Below are positions 44,362 to 54,027 of a stretch of DNA of 64,000 nt, piece after piece. Within the stretch, counting starts at the first letter, position 1; every line of letters starts with the position of its first letter. The translations under genes and the position numbers were made by a program. This DNA comes from Leptolyngbya sp. Heron Island J (GTDB lineage: Bacteria; Cyanobacteriota; Cyanobacteriia; Phormidesmidales; Phormidesmidaceae), in assembly GCF_000482245.1 (NCBI RefSeq), contig NZ_AWNH01000095.1, positions 1 to 64,000 of the forward strand, read 5' to 3'. The notes under the pieces are model-generated. The model did not search any database and was not told where the DNA came from. It worked only from the letters and a program-made list of their open reading frames with translations.

Positions 44362-45852
44362 ATGAATGATGAAAACCCTAAGTCTCAATCTCCGTTGTCT
44401 TCTCAGAGTCTGGAACGCGTTCAAGAAATTCAGTCGCCTGATGTAGAACAGCCACAGGATGAAAATGCTCCACCTGCTAAACCTTCCCCATGGAAACTAA
44501 AAAAGCCCCTGTGGCCAGTGATTACTTTGGCCATGTTGGTGTTAGCTGGCTTTACAGGTTGGAAAGTGTATCAAGGGTGGCAGCAACCATCGTCCACTGA
44601 AACAGCTGAAATCAGCCCAACCCAGCTGCCGGTGCGAGTCACCCGCGCTCAACAAGGCCTTGCCCAGGCTTGGGTCTTTGATGAAGGGATTTCTCTGCCG
44701 GTTCAGCTCAGGGTCTTGAACTTCTATGCCAATGGTGACATTACCTATGTGGCAAAAAATAATGGCGTTGCTCTTAAGGAAGGGGACTTTGTTTCCCGTG
44801 GTCAGCTGTTAGCCACGATAGATGACCGCCGACAGACGTCCAGTATGGTGACATCAGAGGCTGATATTCAAGTAGCCCTTAACCAGCGCGATCAGTCACA
44901 AGCTTCGGTCCTGCAAGCTAAGGCCGAGCTGGCTAAGGCTGAATCTGACTTAGCACTGGCCCAAACTGAATACCAGCGTTACCAATCGTTATTTGCACAA
45001 GGAGCAGTATCGGCCAGCTCACGGGATGTCTATCGCAATCGTGTAGATCAGGCCCAGGCTGCCTTCAAAATTGCTCAGCAAACAATTGCATCTGCTGAAG
45101 ATAATGTGCGTGTGGCCGAGTCCTCTATTCAATCCGCTCAGGCTCGCCGTAATCAAACCGTAGTGGATTTGGAAGATACTCAGCTAGTTTCTCCTATTGA
45201 TGGTGTGATTGCCTACATCAATATTCAAGAAGGAGAGTATTGGAACTCCCAATACCTCAATGTCAGTGGTGCTCAAGAGTTAATTGAAACAGCTCCCATT
45301 GTTGTTGTGGATCCGTCTACTTACGAAGTGGAACTAGAACTTCAGGCTGATGATGCCAATGCGGTGCGCGCTGGTCAGCGAGCCTATGTAGTTTTAGAAG
45401 AAGATGTGAGTGCTGCTCAAGCCAGCGGAGTCAGTCAGCAAGACTTGTTGTCAATTGCTAAACAGCGGGGCAGTGAAGGACGCGTTTTTGCCATTAGCCC
45501 ATCCCAGACGCCAGGTAGTCGCGGTACTAAGATTGTTATTCGAGATTTCCAGCAGGTGCGTAATCTCAAAGTGGGTGCTCGGGCCTACGTGTGGATTGAA
45601 ACAGAGGCCAATTCAGATGCAACCGTTCTGCCCTTAGGGTCTGTGCTTTCTCGGGGACAAGACTTTTTTGCATTTGTTGTTGGGGAGGACAGCACGGTAC
45701 AGAGACGTCGCGTCACCGTAGGTGTGGAGGGCCTCGCTGGGACAGAAGTGTTGTCTGGAGTGGAGCCTGGCGAGCTAGTAGTTACTGATGGCCAAAATCG
45801 TTTGGTGGATGGTACCCCTGTCGAAATTATTAATCAGGAGGAAGTACAGTGA
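44362..45852 (+). CDS. HlyD/AcrA-type periplasmic adaptor of an RND efflux pump
   Basis: A 496-residue membrane fusion protein. A cytoplasmic Pro-rich N-terminus precedes a single anchor helix (PLWPVITLAMLVLAGFTGW, about residues 50-68). Next come the beta-barrel/lipoyl start (VARAQQGLAQAW-like region, VALKEGDFVSRGQLLATID near 135-155), a long coiled-coil hairpin (about 170-270, rich in Ala/Gln) and the returning lipoyl half LVSPIDGVIAYINIQEGEYW, then barrel and membrane-proximal domains. It couples the inner-membrane RND permease to an outer-membrane channel, which is not encoded here. Its stop codon overlaps the start of the permease gene. Preceded by SARP-like operator 3. Confidence 0.93.
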   Translation: MNDENPKSQSPLSSQSLERVQEIQSPDVEQPQDENAPPAKPSPWKLKKPLWPVITLAMLVLAGFTGWKVYQGWQQPSSTETAEISPTQLPVRVTRAQQGLAQAWVFDEGISLPVQLRVLNFYANGDITYVAKNNGVALKEGDFVSRGQLLATIDDRRQTSSMVTSEADIQVALNQRDQSQASVLQAKAELAKAESDLALAQTEYQRYQSLFAQGAVSASSRDVYRNRVDQAQAAFKIAQQTIASAEDNVRVAESSIQSAQARRNQTVVDLEDTQLVSPIDGVIAYINIQEGEYWNSQYLNVSGAQELIETAPIVVVDPSTYEVELELQADDANAVRAGQRAYVVLEEDVSAAQASGVSQQDLLSIAKQRGSEGRVFAISPSQTPGSRGTKIVIRDFQQVRNLKVGARAYVWIETEANSDATVLPLGSVLSRGQDFFAFVVGEDSTVQRRRVTVGVEGLAGTEVLSGVEPGELVVTDGQNRLVDGTPVEIINQEEVQ

Positions 45853-48800
45853 GTCCTCAGGAGTTGTCGAACACCCCATCAGATAATGTGACCAGCATTG
45901 CATCCGATAACAGAGGTGAGCAGCCATCAGTCCCTGCCTGGATGACATTCTTTTTTACCCGCCAGATTTTTGCCATTCTACTCTGCTTTATGCTGATGAT
46001 GGGCGGGCTGATGGGGTATTTCTCCATGGTGAAGGAGGGAGACCCTGATATTAAGATTGCCCGTGCGCTGATTACTACAGTTTGGCCGGGTACCGATGCA
46101 GAAACTATCGAAAATCAGGTTACCGACAAAATTGAAGAAGAGATTAAAAGTCTCCAGGGGTTGGATGACTTTACCAGTGCTACCTTTAATTCCTTCTCGA
46201 TTATTAATGTTGCCTTTAAGGCCGAATCCCCTGTGGCTGAGTCGATTCAACAACTGCGCGGTAAGCTGGATGATTCTGAACCTGAACTGCCGTTAGAGGC
46301 TACTGGGCGAGAAAAGCCGGAATTTGAACAGCTTTCACAGCAGGATGCGCCAGTTCTCTCTCTAGCCCTAACCGGAGACAATCTGGATATTACCATTCTC
46401 AGTCAGGTTGCTGAAGACTTACAAGAACGGCTGGAGTCGGTTAAAAATGTGCGCGAGGTCGATCTGTCAGGGCGACGTGAAGATGTTATCCATGTGCAGA
46501 TGCTACCCAGTCGTTTAACAACCTTAGGGATTTCCGCCACCCAGGTGGGCAGTGCCATTGAAGGGAGCAATATTGACACCTCCTGGGACTTAGTGCGGGA
46601 TGACAAAATTGGTGCTCAAGTCAGGCTATATGGTCGCTTTCGTACGTTGGAGGATTTGAGCAGCCTGCCGGTTGCTCGGCTGAATGATAATCGTGTGGTG
46701 CGCTTAGCTGAGGTGGCTGATGTTTATCAAGGTCTGGAGCGAGAAACCAATCGTGCTGACGTCAGCTGGCAGGGGGCTGAATTTTCACCCACCATCGTGC
46801 TGGATGTGGTGAAAGTGGCCGGTAGTGATACGACCCAGGTGGTTAATGGTGCCCTTGCTGCTATGGAATCTGCCCGTGAAGATCCTGAGCTATGGCCCCA
46901 TGGTATGGACTATCGCGTTCTCAACAGTGATGCCAACAAAATTCAGACTGAGCTGAATGATTTGGGTAGCAACGTTTTGCAAGCGTCGCTCTGTGTCTTT
47001 GCCATTCTCTTTGTGGCCCTCACCTGGCGCGAGGCGCTGATTGCTGGATTAGCCATTCCCCTGACGTTTTCAGGGGCGATTTTCTTTCTGTGGATGATGG
47101 GGTATACCCTCAACACCATGGTGATGATTGGTATGATCCTGGCGTTGGGCCTGCTGGTGGATGTGTTTATCCTGATGCTGGAGGGAATGCACAATGGTCT
47201 ATATATTGAGGGACTAACCTTTGCTCAAGCGGCGATTAAAACCGTAAAGACCTATGCGGCTCCTGCGTTTTCAGGCCAGTTGACGACCATTTTAGCCATG
47301 GCTCCACTGATGGCGATCGCAGGTACCATGGGCAAGTTTGTGCGCCTGATTCCCATCAGTGCCATTACCTGTTTGGTGTTGAGCTATGTAATTGCCTTAC
47401 TAGTTGTTGTGCCCCTCTCTAAATTCTTGCTAGATAATGTGCAGGATAAGGGCGATGCTAAAACTTTTGTCGATCGCCTGACTGAAGAGGTTTCTAAAAA
47501 GTTTGCCCAGTGGAGCTTAAAGGTCACGGTGCCCAATCGGCGGGTGGCTCGTCTATGGACAGCTAGCACAATTGCTTTGTTTGTATTGGCCATGGTGTTG
47601 TTCACGGGGTTACCATCTGCCCTATTTCCAGATGCGGAGGGGCGTAAGCTCAGCATTAATGTGGAATTACCGCCAGCCACCACGCTGACCCGTTCCCAAG
47701 AGGTGGCTGATCGCATGGGTGAATTTGTTCGTAACTATAGTGACCCTAACGGAGAAAAAGTCTTCGAAAGTGTAGTGAAACTGGTGGGTCAGCGCAGTAA
47801 TTTGGTCGCTTCTAGTGAGATCAAACCCACCAATGCCGACTACTTTGTTGGTTTATCGACAATGTTCGTCGAACGACCTCAGCGAGACCGTGACTCCTTT
47901 GAATATGCTCGCGATCTCAGACGGGAGATCAACAACACCATCCTACGGGATTATCCAGGAGCCATCTTAGCGGTTCAATATGAGCGTACCGGGGGCGGTG
48001 AAGACCCCATCCAAGTAGAACTCTATGGTAAAGATCTGCAAACCCTACGGGAGATCTCTGGTCAGGTGCAGCAGGCATTGCGGGAGATTCCCGGAACCAT
48101 GGATGTGCGGGATGACCTTGGTAACTTACGGGAAGATTACAAGTTTGTGCCTAAACGAGAGGCCTTAGATTTTTATGGCATTAGTCAAGAAGATTTGGGG
48201 GTCCAGGGGCGCTATCTAATGATTGACAATGAGGTGGGTGACTTTTCTGTGGGCAGTGGCGAAGAAGACCTGGAAATTCGTTTGAGTACCCGATGGCCCT
48301 CTCAAAATGGCGAGGTGGGTGGACCGGCTCGGCTCGATGAATTTGCCACCATGCGTTTTATCACACCTGATGGTGAGGCGCTGCCTGCCAATGCTTTATT
48401 GGAACCGGTACAGGGGGCTGTGCCTCTTTCCATCACCCATCGCGATACCCAACGCAGCGTCACAGTGTTGGCTAAAGTGATTCCTGGTCAGGGCTACTAT
48501 GACAGTCAGATCTTGGCTGAACTTGTGCCCCATCTGGAGGCCATGCAGTACGATTCCGCCGCTCCCAAGAATCCTGATCGCTGGCCCAGGGGGTATACCT
48601 ATAAGTTTGGCGGTGATGCCGATACCAGTAGTGAAACCTTTGGTTCGGCAGGGCAGATGTTAGTGGTGGCCATCTTTCTAGTGTTTGCGGTGCTGGTGCT
48701 CCAGTTTGGTTCCTATACTCAGCCGGTGATTATTATTCTCACCATTCCCTTTGCTCTGATTGGGACAATTGTTGGTTATGTTGTGCTCAATCTACCGTTT

Positions 48801-49136
48801 TCGTTCCCAACCGCCATTGGTATTATTTCTCTCACAGGCATTGTGGTAAATAATGCAATTGTCATGGTGGACACCATGAATGAGCGCCGCAGAGAGGGCT
48901 GGGATGTACGCCATGCAGCGGCTCTGGGTGCTAGCGATCGACTACGCCCCATTGTGACAACGTCGATCACAACTGTGATTGGTTTGATTCCGTTGGCGCT
49001 GAGTGATGCGAAATGGTTTCCGTTGTGTATGGCGATCATTTTTGGACTGATGTCGGCGACGTTGATTGCTCTGTTGGTTGTGCCGGGGCTTTACTTGCAG
49101 TTGACTCCCAGGACCCCAAAAGAGTCTGGTGCATAA
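45849..49136 (+). CDS. RND efflux permease (AcrB/HAE-like)
   Basis: A 1095-residue inner-membrane permease of the resistance-nodulation-division superfamily, with twelve predicted helices and two large periplasmic domains. It starts at GTG overlapping the HlyD stop (GTGA), so the two are translationally coupled. The first helix follows FFFTRQIFAILLCFMLMMGGL; the porter-domain hallmark is TTVWPGTDAETIENQVTDKIEEEI. Helix 4 reads GMILALGLLVDVFILMLEG: the first of the paired proton-relay aspartates is present but the second (Asp408 of AcrB) is Val, and helix 10 has GIVVNNAIVMVD where AcrB has Lys940. Substrate unknown; the atypical relay suggests a distinct subgroup. The last 540 bp are duplicated at about 52640-53191. 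Confidence 0.94.
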   Translation: MSPQELSNTPSDNVTSIASDNRGEQPSVPAWMTFFFTRQIFAILLCFMLMMGGLMGYFSMVKEGDPDIKIARALITTVWPGTDAETIENQVTDKIEEEIKSLQGLDDFTSATFNSFSIINVAFKAESPVAESIQQLRGKLDDSEPELPLEATGREKPEFEQLSQQDAPVLSLALTGDNLDITILSQVAEDLQERLESVKNVREVDLSGRREDVIHVQMLPSRLTTLGISATQVGSAIEGSNIDTSWDLVRDDKIGAQVRLYGRFRTLEDLSSLPVARLNDNRVVRLAEVADVYQGLERETNRADVSWQGAEFSPTIVLDVVKVAGSDTTQVVNGALAAMESAREDPELWPHGMDYRVLNSDANKIQTELNDLGSNVLQASLCVFAILFVALTWREALIAGLAIPLTFSGAIFFLWMMGYTLNTMVMIGMILALGLLVDVFILMLEGMHNGLYIEGLTFAQAAIKTVKTYAAPAFSGQLTTILAMAPLMAIAGTMGKFVRLIPISAITCLVLSYVIALLVVVPLSKFLLDNVQDKGDAKTFVDRLTEEVSKKFAQWSLKVTVPNRRVARLWTASTIALFVLAMVLFTGLPSALFPDAEGRKLSINVELPPATTLTRSQEVADRMGEFVRNYSDPNGEKVFESVVKLVGQRSNLVASSEIKPTNADYFVGLSTMFVERPQRDRDSFEYARDLRREINNTILRDYPGAILAVQYERTGGGEDPIQVELYGKDLQTLREISGQVQQALREIPGTMDVRDDLGNLREDYKFVPKREALDFYGISQEDLGVQGRYLMIDNEVGDFSVGSGEEDLEIRLSTRWPSQNGEVGGPARLDEFATMRFITPDGEALPANALLEPVQGAVPLSITHRDTQRSVTVLAKVIPGQGYYDSQILAELVPHLEAMQYDSAAPKNPDRWPRGYTYKFGGDADTSSETFGSAGQMLVVAIFLVFAVLVLQFGSYTQPVIIILTIPFALIGTIVGYVVLNLPFSFPTAIGIISLTGIVVNNAIVMVDTMNERRREGWDVRHAAALGASDRLRPIVTTSITTVIGLIPLALSDAKWFPLCMAIIFGLMSATLIALLVVPGLYLQLTPRTPKESGA

Positions 49137-49275
49137 GACATTCTATGGGTGAAATTTTGCCTTAGAATTTCTTCTCCTTAAGAAGATCGTGCCAGTGAAC
49201 TCAATGTTTAGAAATATTGGTGCTGATGTGAATGTTATCCAGGCCCTCAAATTCCCCAAGATTCTTTTTTGAACT

Positions 49276-50673
49276 ATGATTCTTTCTTCACTTTCTGTTG
49301 TCACGAGTTCTGTGCTTACTCCGCTGCTGGCTTCAGCTGTCGGAGCTGAAAGCGAGTTCTATGCTAAAGCGTTAGCCGCAGCCGTTGCATTGGTGACCGT
49401 TGTCGTTTTTCTGTTTGCTCAGCTTTTTGGCGAACTTGCTATTCGCTTGAGTTTGCCTGCAGTTCTAGGAGAACTGATTGCTGGTTTTATTCTGGGTGTT
49501 TCAGGTATTCATTGTATTGTTTTGGGTAATGGGGGGGAAGTTGCTGATTGGACCGTGGCCGCTGTTCAGCTAATTTCTGGTAGTGACACTACGACAATTC
49601 AAGAAGTCTTTGCGGGTCCGATAAGGATTTTACTGAATCAATATGCCGATCTTGGTGTGGGGGTTCTACTCTTTAAGATTGGTCTGGAAGCTGATCTCGA
49701 AGAGTTAATCAAGGTGGGTCCCCAGGCGGCATCGGTAGCTGTGGCAGGTGTGATTCTCCCGTTTGTAGCCGGGTTTGTGGGTCTGACTTCGATCTTTCAT
49801 CTATCTGCGATCGCATCAATTTTTGCAGCGGCAGCACTAACGGCCACAAGTATCGGCATCACCTCTCGGATCATGCAAGATATGGGAGTATTGAACACCA
49901 AGGAAGGGCAAATTATTCTCGGTGCTGCCGTTTTAGACGATATTCTTGGCATTGCCATTTTAGCGGTGGCCATTGGTATTGCCGAGCATGGAACAGTGGA
50001 GATTTCTAGCGTCATTGGCACAATTGTCAGCGCTACACTTTTTGTAATATCAGCCATTGTCCTGAATAAGTTTTTTGGTCCCCGCTATATCAACTTTCTG
50101 GACAAATTCAGTAACCCGTATAGTGTGCTAATCGGTTCCATTATCTTTCTATCGTTGATGGGCACGATTGCTAATGTGATTGGCTTGGAAGAAATTCTGG
50201 GTTGTTTTGCAGCCGGTATAATTCTTGGCAATACAAAAGCAACGGCGGCTTTAGAGAAGGCCTGCGAGCCTTTGGTTGCTCTATTTGCAACGGTATTCTT
50301 TGTGTCCATTGGGGCCAAAACTGACTTGAGTGTCCTGAACTTGGCGAATCCTGAGAGTCGAACTGGTTTAGTGATAGCAGCATTCCTAATTGTGATTGCC
50401 ATTCTGGGCAAACTAGCCGCTGGATATTTTGTCTTTTCTAAAGAGAATGTGAATCGGCTAGCCATTGGTACTGGCATGGTGCCACGGGGAGAAGTTGGTT
50501 TAGTATTTGCAGGTCTGGGGGCCGCCACAGGGACATTAACAGGGTCCCTAAATGTTGCCATTGTGTTGATGGTGATTGTCACCACATTTGTGGCTCCTCC
50601 TATGCTGCGATGGGTCTTTGCGAGCAAGCAGGCGTCTGCAGTGACGCAGAAAAAGCAGACCGTTTTGAAATAA
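49276..50673 (+). CDS. Kef-type (CPA2) cation:proton antiporter
   Basis: A 465-residue membrane protein of about 12-13 helices in the CPA2 family (Na+/H+ or K+/H+ exchange). Family motifs include LSLPAVLGELIAGFILG, DLGVGVLLFKIGLEADLEEL, ALTATSIGITSRIMQDMGVL, the ion-site region GAAVLDDILGIAILAV with its conserved Asp pair, and GTGMVPRGEVGLVFAGLGAATG. There is no regulatory RCK or USP domain at the C-terminus. In cyanobacteria such short NapA-like antiporters act in salt and pH balance at the plasma or thylakoid membrane. It is 139 bp after the RND gene, on the same strand, with no sign of coupling. Confidence 0.95.
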   Translation: MILSSLSVVTSSVLTPLLASAVGAESEFYAKALAAAVALVTVVVFLFAQLFGELAIRLSLPAVLGELIAGFILGVSGIHCIVLGNGGEVADWTVAAVQLISGSDTTTIQEVFAGPIRILLNQYADLGVGVLLFKIGLEADLEELIKVGPQAASVAVAGVILPFVAGFVGLTSIFHLSAIASIFAAAALTATSIGITSRIMQDMGVLNTKEGQIILGAAVLDDILGIAILAVAIGIAEHGTVEISSVIGTIVSATLFVISAIVLNKFFGPRYINFLDKFSNPYSVLIGSIIFLSLMGTIANVIGLEEILGCFAAGIILGNTKATAALEKACEPLVALFATVFFVSIGAKTDLSVLNLANPESRTGLVIAAFLIVIAILGKLAAGYFVFSKENVNRLAIGTGMVPRGEVGLVFAGLGAATGTLTGSLNVAIVLMVIVTTFVAPPMLRWVFASKQASAVTQKKQTVLK

Positions 50674-50723
50674 ATCGTAAAACCCGAATCGGCGGTATCT
50701 GTCTATCCAAATAAACCCAGGAA

Positions 50724-52466
50724 ATGACAATGCATTTTAGAACAGGTTATCCCAAAGTGATCCGGCGGTTAGTGAAAGCTACGGTTTCAGGTGTACTTTC
50801 AGGAATGATCGTCACCTTGCCCGTTCGCTCAGCAGATAAACTTTATGTTGACTATGGTGTTTTGGGACGACAGATTTCAGTCTCATCCCTTGAAACATTT
50901 GCCACATATGGCACCATAGAGACTGAACTAGCCCCCTATCTGAATCAGATTTCACCAGAAAATCGCCAAGAACTTCAGCGTGTCTTGAATACCCCTCTCT
51001 TAGCTTTAGGGGACGGTATCCCTGAGGAAATAGGCAATCCGTTTGTGCTGTCTCAATGGCTGTATTCTCCTATTGGAGAATTCGTTTTAGCGACAGTTGG
51101 ACAGCTGATTCAAACCGAAGGTCATCAAAATGGTCGGCAGGCAATTCGAGGTGCGATGGTTTTAGCAGCGGCTGATCCAGCGGGTCTATCGCTGATCAAT
51201 ATTCTGCGGTTTTACCCCACAAACGGGGTCAGGCTAGATTTGCGACAGATTTTGGCAGTATCGGATGCCATTAGAACGAATATTGAGGCTACTGACCGTT
51301 TAGTAAAAGCAACTATCCAACAGTCTGTTGCGACTGCTGCCACTGAGCCTACGCTAGACTATCAGGCGCTACCGATGTTGGCGGACGTGTCTCGGTTTGA
51401 AGTGGTTCAGCAATCGCTGATGTTGGTGGATCGCGATCGCAACCGCACCTACCCCACTGACCTCTATCTCCCTGCCGACCTCAGTGCCGTTCCCGGACCA
51501 ATACCAGTGATGGTGTTTTCCCATGGCTACGGAGAGACTCGCACCAACCCAGATGCTGTAGCCGCTGCTCGCAGCTTAGCTGCCAATGGCTTTGTGGTTG
51601 CTGTGCCCGAGCACATTGGCAGCAACGCAGCCTATCAGGATGATTTGGCCCTGGGACTAAACCGTGAATCTTTTGATGTCATGGAGTTTATCAATCGCCC
51701 TCTGGATATTCGGTTTCTCCTTGACACTCTAGAAGAGAAAAACAAAACTGATTTTCAGGAACGGCTACAGCTCGATCGAGTCGGTCTGGTCGGGTATTCG
51801 TTTGGGGGGTACACCGTATTAGCAGCCGCTGGGGCAACCGTTGATGTGGAACTCCTAGAGCAACAGTGTGATCTAGACGCCGATTTTGTGCCTGACAATG
51901 TCAATATTGCCCTGCTGATTCAATGCCGATTGCTAGAGCTACAAGCTTCTCCCCAGGTGCTGCAACAGCTGCTCGATGGTAGCCTGGCCGATGAGCGCAT
52001 TGCCTCGGTGTTTGCGCTCTCTCCATTGAGTAATCTGTTTGGAGACAAGGGTATGGGGAACATTCAAATGCCAGTGGTGATTGTGGGCGGGGCCTATGAT
52101 ATTGCCACACCCATTGTGCAAGAGCAGCTAGCGGCTTTCCAGGGGCTTACCGTTTCTGAAAAGTATTTTTACCTGGCCCAAAATCTATCTCACACCTCTG
52201 CTCTGACGCGGGCGATCCTGGACCTGGCGTATCCCAGAAGTGGCATTGTAGAACGCTTTAACGCCAGTGAACAATGGTTGTTTAATCTGATGGTAACGCT
52301 GTTGATTGCCCACGGTCAGGTCTCTTTAATGGGGGATGAAACCTACACCCCCTATCTAACCGCTGCCTATGTGGAGGCCGTTAGCGTAGAGCCCACCAGG
52401 CTGCATTTACTCAGGTTTTTGCCACCGTGCTTGTCAAGGCGGCCAGCTCAATGTGTTGAAAATTAG
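50724..52466 (+). CDS. Secreted DUF1400/alpha-beta hydrolase
   Basis: A 580-residue exported protein. An N-terminal signal-like segment (VSGVLSGMIVTLPVRSA, residues 22-38) precedes a DUF1400 domain (ADKLYVDYGVLGRQISVSSLETFATYGTI, GNPFVLSQWLYSPIGE, to about 165), followed by a dienelactone-hydrolase-like alpha/beta domain. The latter has PVMVFSHGYGETRTNPD, the nucleophile elbow LVGYSFGGYT and the late histidine in YLAQNLSHTSAL; the acid is likely Asp in VVGGAYDIATP. DUF1400 lipase/esterases of this form are common in cyanobacteria. The last 20 residues (from about nt 52405) read as atypical, and a GNAT-like fragment overlaps the end, so the C-terminus may have been changed by the rearrangement that placed the RND fragment here. 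Confidence 0.88.
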   Translation: MTMHFRTGYPKVIRRLVKATVSGVLSGMIVTLPVRSADKLYVDYGVLGRQISVSSLETFATYGTIETELAPYLNQISPENRQELQRVLNTPLLALGDGIPEEIGNPFVLSQWLYSPIGEFVLATVGQLIQTEGHQNGRQAIRGAMVLAAADPAGLSLINILRFYPTNGVRLDLRQILAVSDAIRTNIEATDRLVKATIQQSVATAATEPTLDYQALPMLADVSRFEVVQQSLMLVDRDRNRTYPTDLYLPADLSAVPGPIPVMVFSHGYGETRTNPDAVAAARSLAANGFVVAVPEHIGSNAAYQDDLALGLNRESFDVMEFINRPLDIRFLLDTLEEKNKTDFQERLQLDRVGLVGYSFGGYTVLAAAGATVDVELLEQQCDLDADFVPDNVNIALLIQCRLLELQASPQVLQQLLDGSLADERIASVFALSPLSNLFGDKGMGNIQMPVVIVGGAYDIATPIVQEQLAAFQGLTVSEKYFYLAQNLSHTSALTRAILDLAYPRSGIVERFNASEQWLFNLMVTLLIAHGQVSLMGDETYTPYLTAAYVEAVSVEPTRLHLLRFLPPCLSRRPAQCVEN

Positions 52467-52653
52467 CGTCAGCCGAGAATTTCGGCTACAGTCTTTGACG
52501 TGGTTAATGAACAAACTGATTGCGCACTCTACTCAGTACAGACATATTTATACAACCCAAGGTTTGGAAGAAATTGCCGCCTGGTTACCGCCGGGAAAAC
52601 TCTCTAGTAATCTGCTTGAGTTATTGAAGATGGCCTCGGGGCTACACCTATAA
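52453..52653 (+). pseudogene. GNAT acetyltransferase-like fragment
   Basis: A 66-codon frame with LMNKLIAHSTQYRHIYTTQGLEEIAAWLPPGK, which resembles the N-terminal acceptor part of GNAT enzymes (the ...AVWLPPG segment). The acetyl-CoA-binding half is missing. The frame runs into the duplicated RND sequence and stops out of phase with it. It is probably a truncated gene left at a recombination joint. The match is short, so confidence is moderate. Confidence 0.4.
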
Positions 52654-53191
52654 GTTTGGTGGTGACGCCGATACCAGTAGTGAAACCTTTGGTTCGGCAG
52701 GACAGATGTTAGTGGTGGCCATCTTTTTAGTATTTGCGGTGCTGGTGCTCCAGTTTGGTTCCTATACTCAACCAGTGATTATTATCCTCACCATTCCCTT
52801 TGCCCTGATTGGGACAATCTTTGGTTATGTTGTGCTCAATCTACCGTTTTCGTTCCCAACCGCCATTGGCATTATCTCTCTCACAGGCATTATGGTAAAT
52901 AATGCAATTGTCATGGTTGACACCATGAATGAGCGGCGCAGAGAGGGCTGGGATGTACGCCATGCAGCGGCTCTGGGGGCTAGCGATCGATTGCGCCCCA
53001 TTGTGACGACGTCGATCACGACTGTGATTGGTTTGATTCCCCTGGCGCTGAGTGATGCGAAATGGTTCCCGTTGTGTATGGTGATCATTTTTGGATTGAT
53101 GTCGGCGACGTTGATTGCTCTGTTGGTTGTGCCGGGGCTTTACTTGCAGTTGACGCCTAATGTTTCGAAAGAACGAGAGGCGTCTGCTTAA
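52640..53191 (+). pseudogene. Duplicated 3' end of the RND permease gene
   Basis: From about 52640 to 53191 the sequence repeats the tail of the permease gene (about 48592-49136). The encoded 180 residues from YKFGGDADTSSETFGSAGQM onward differ at only a few positions (GTIFGYV for GTIVGYV, GIMVNN for GIVVNN, CMVIIFG for CMAIIFG) until the last ten residues, which diverge. Most nucleotide changes are silent, so the copy was under selection or exchanged with the parent after duplication. It has helices 9-12 only and cannot form a pump. Confidence 0.88.
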
Positions 53192-53525
53192 ATCCCCTCC
53201 GGGGAGATAGGGCTGGTTCTCTAAGTAGAGGCTACTGTGTACACACAAGTGCTGGAGGCTAGCGTTTGCGGTGACTTCACCTCCTCTAACTCCCCCTAAA
53301 GCCCTCTAGGCATGGGCTAAAGCCTAAGGTCAGGGGGAGGACTGGAGTTTTCCCCTCTGACCAAGGGTTTCCCTTACCAAGGCTACTGTGTATACGCATT
53401 TGGAAGATACTGCTTTGAAAGGTGCTTCATACCTTGAGTTGGCCCTTGCAAAATGATGTCCACTTGGGACTCATGGCGGTTTTTGGTGATCGCGATCCCC
53501 TCACCTGAACCATCGCCTCAGGAGA
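53192..53525. other. Intergenic region with palindromic repeats
   Basis: Contains GTGTACACAC (about 53237-53246), the 41-bp repeat 53295-53335 that matches 13509-13549 in inverse orientation, and a GTGTATACGC variant (about 53388). No gene. Confidence 0.55.
53295..53335 (-). repeat. Dispersed 41-bp repeat, copy 2
   Basis: Reverse complement of 13509-13549 at 36 of 41 positions. Both copies lie in repeat clusters that also contain GTGTATACAC-like palindromes, so a whole repeat family is shared by the two places. Confidence 0.6.
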
Positions 53526-54027
53526 CTATCTATTCGTCAAAATCAGTCGTTTGGCCAATAGGTCTAACCCAGCCCGCCCAAACATTTGTCGTTTGAGCCT
53601 TTTCAATCGATTATTTTGGCCTTCAACCGGATCATTCGGATCATTACTGACGTCTAAGGAAATGCTCGCTTTGACGGCATCATAATCTTCGCCCAAGCCC
53701 TTAGCAAAACTCTGAAATGCTTTTATTGTCCTATTTTTCGCGTTTTCTAGCCAGGTATCTAGCTGCTTGGGAAGCTGCTGTCGGACAAGGTCTATAAAGT
53801 CTTGAGCGAGCCGGATCGTTTCCGAGAGTTTAGATCGTTGAGTGAGTCGTTCCAAGAGCGTTCTGAGTCATTCCGCGTTTGTAGGTCTTAGAAAGGTCTC
53901 GTGACAAGATTTCAAGACCAGGATGCTCTTCCAACCACGTTGCTAATGTTTTTGCTGTACGGTCTGGTAACAGGGCAATGGGATGAAGGGCTGATGAGTC
54001 AGGGAGTAGATGCTGTAGAAAGTCCAT
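53526..54027 (-). pseudogene. ISL3-type transposase, frameshifted and truncated
   Basis: Two leftward frames together read as an ISL3 DDE transposase missing its N-terminus and part of the middle. The upstream piece (54027-53830) has IALLPDRTAKTLATWLEEHPGLEILSRD, the conserved stretch containing a catalytic aspartate. The downstream piece (53855-53526) has the terminal NDPVEGQNNRLKRLKRQMFGRAGLDLLAKR with the catalytic Glu in VEGQ. The expected segment between (usually with GAP-A-QVADRFHL) is gone and the frame shifts near 53840. No terminal repeats found. Dead element. Confidence 0.8.
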
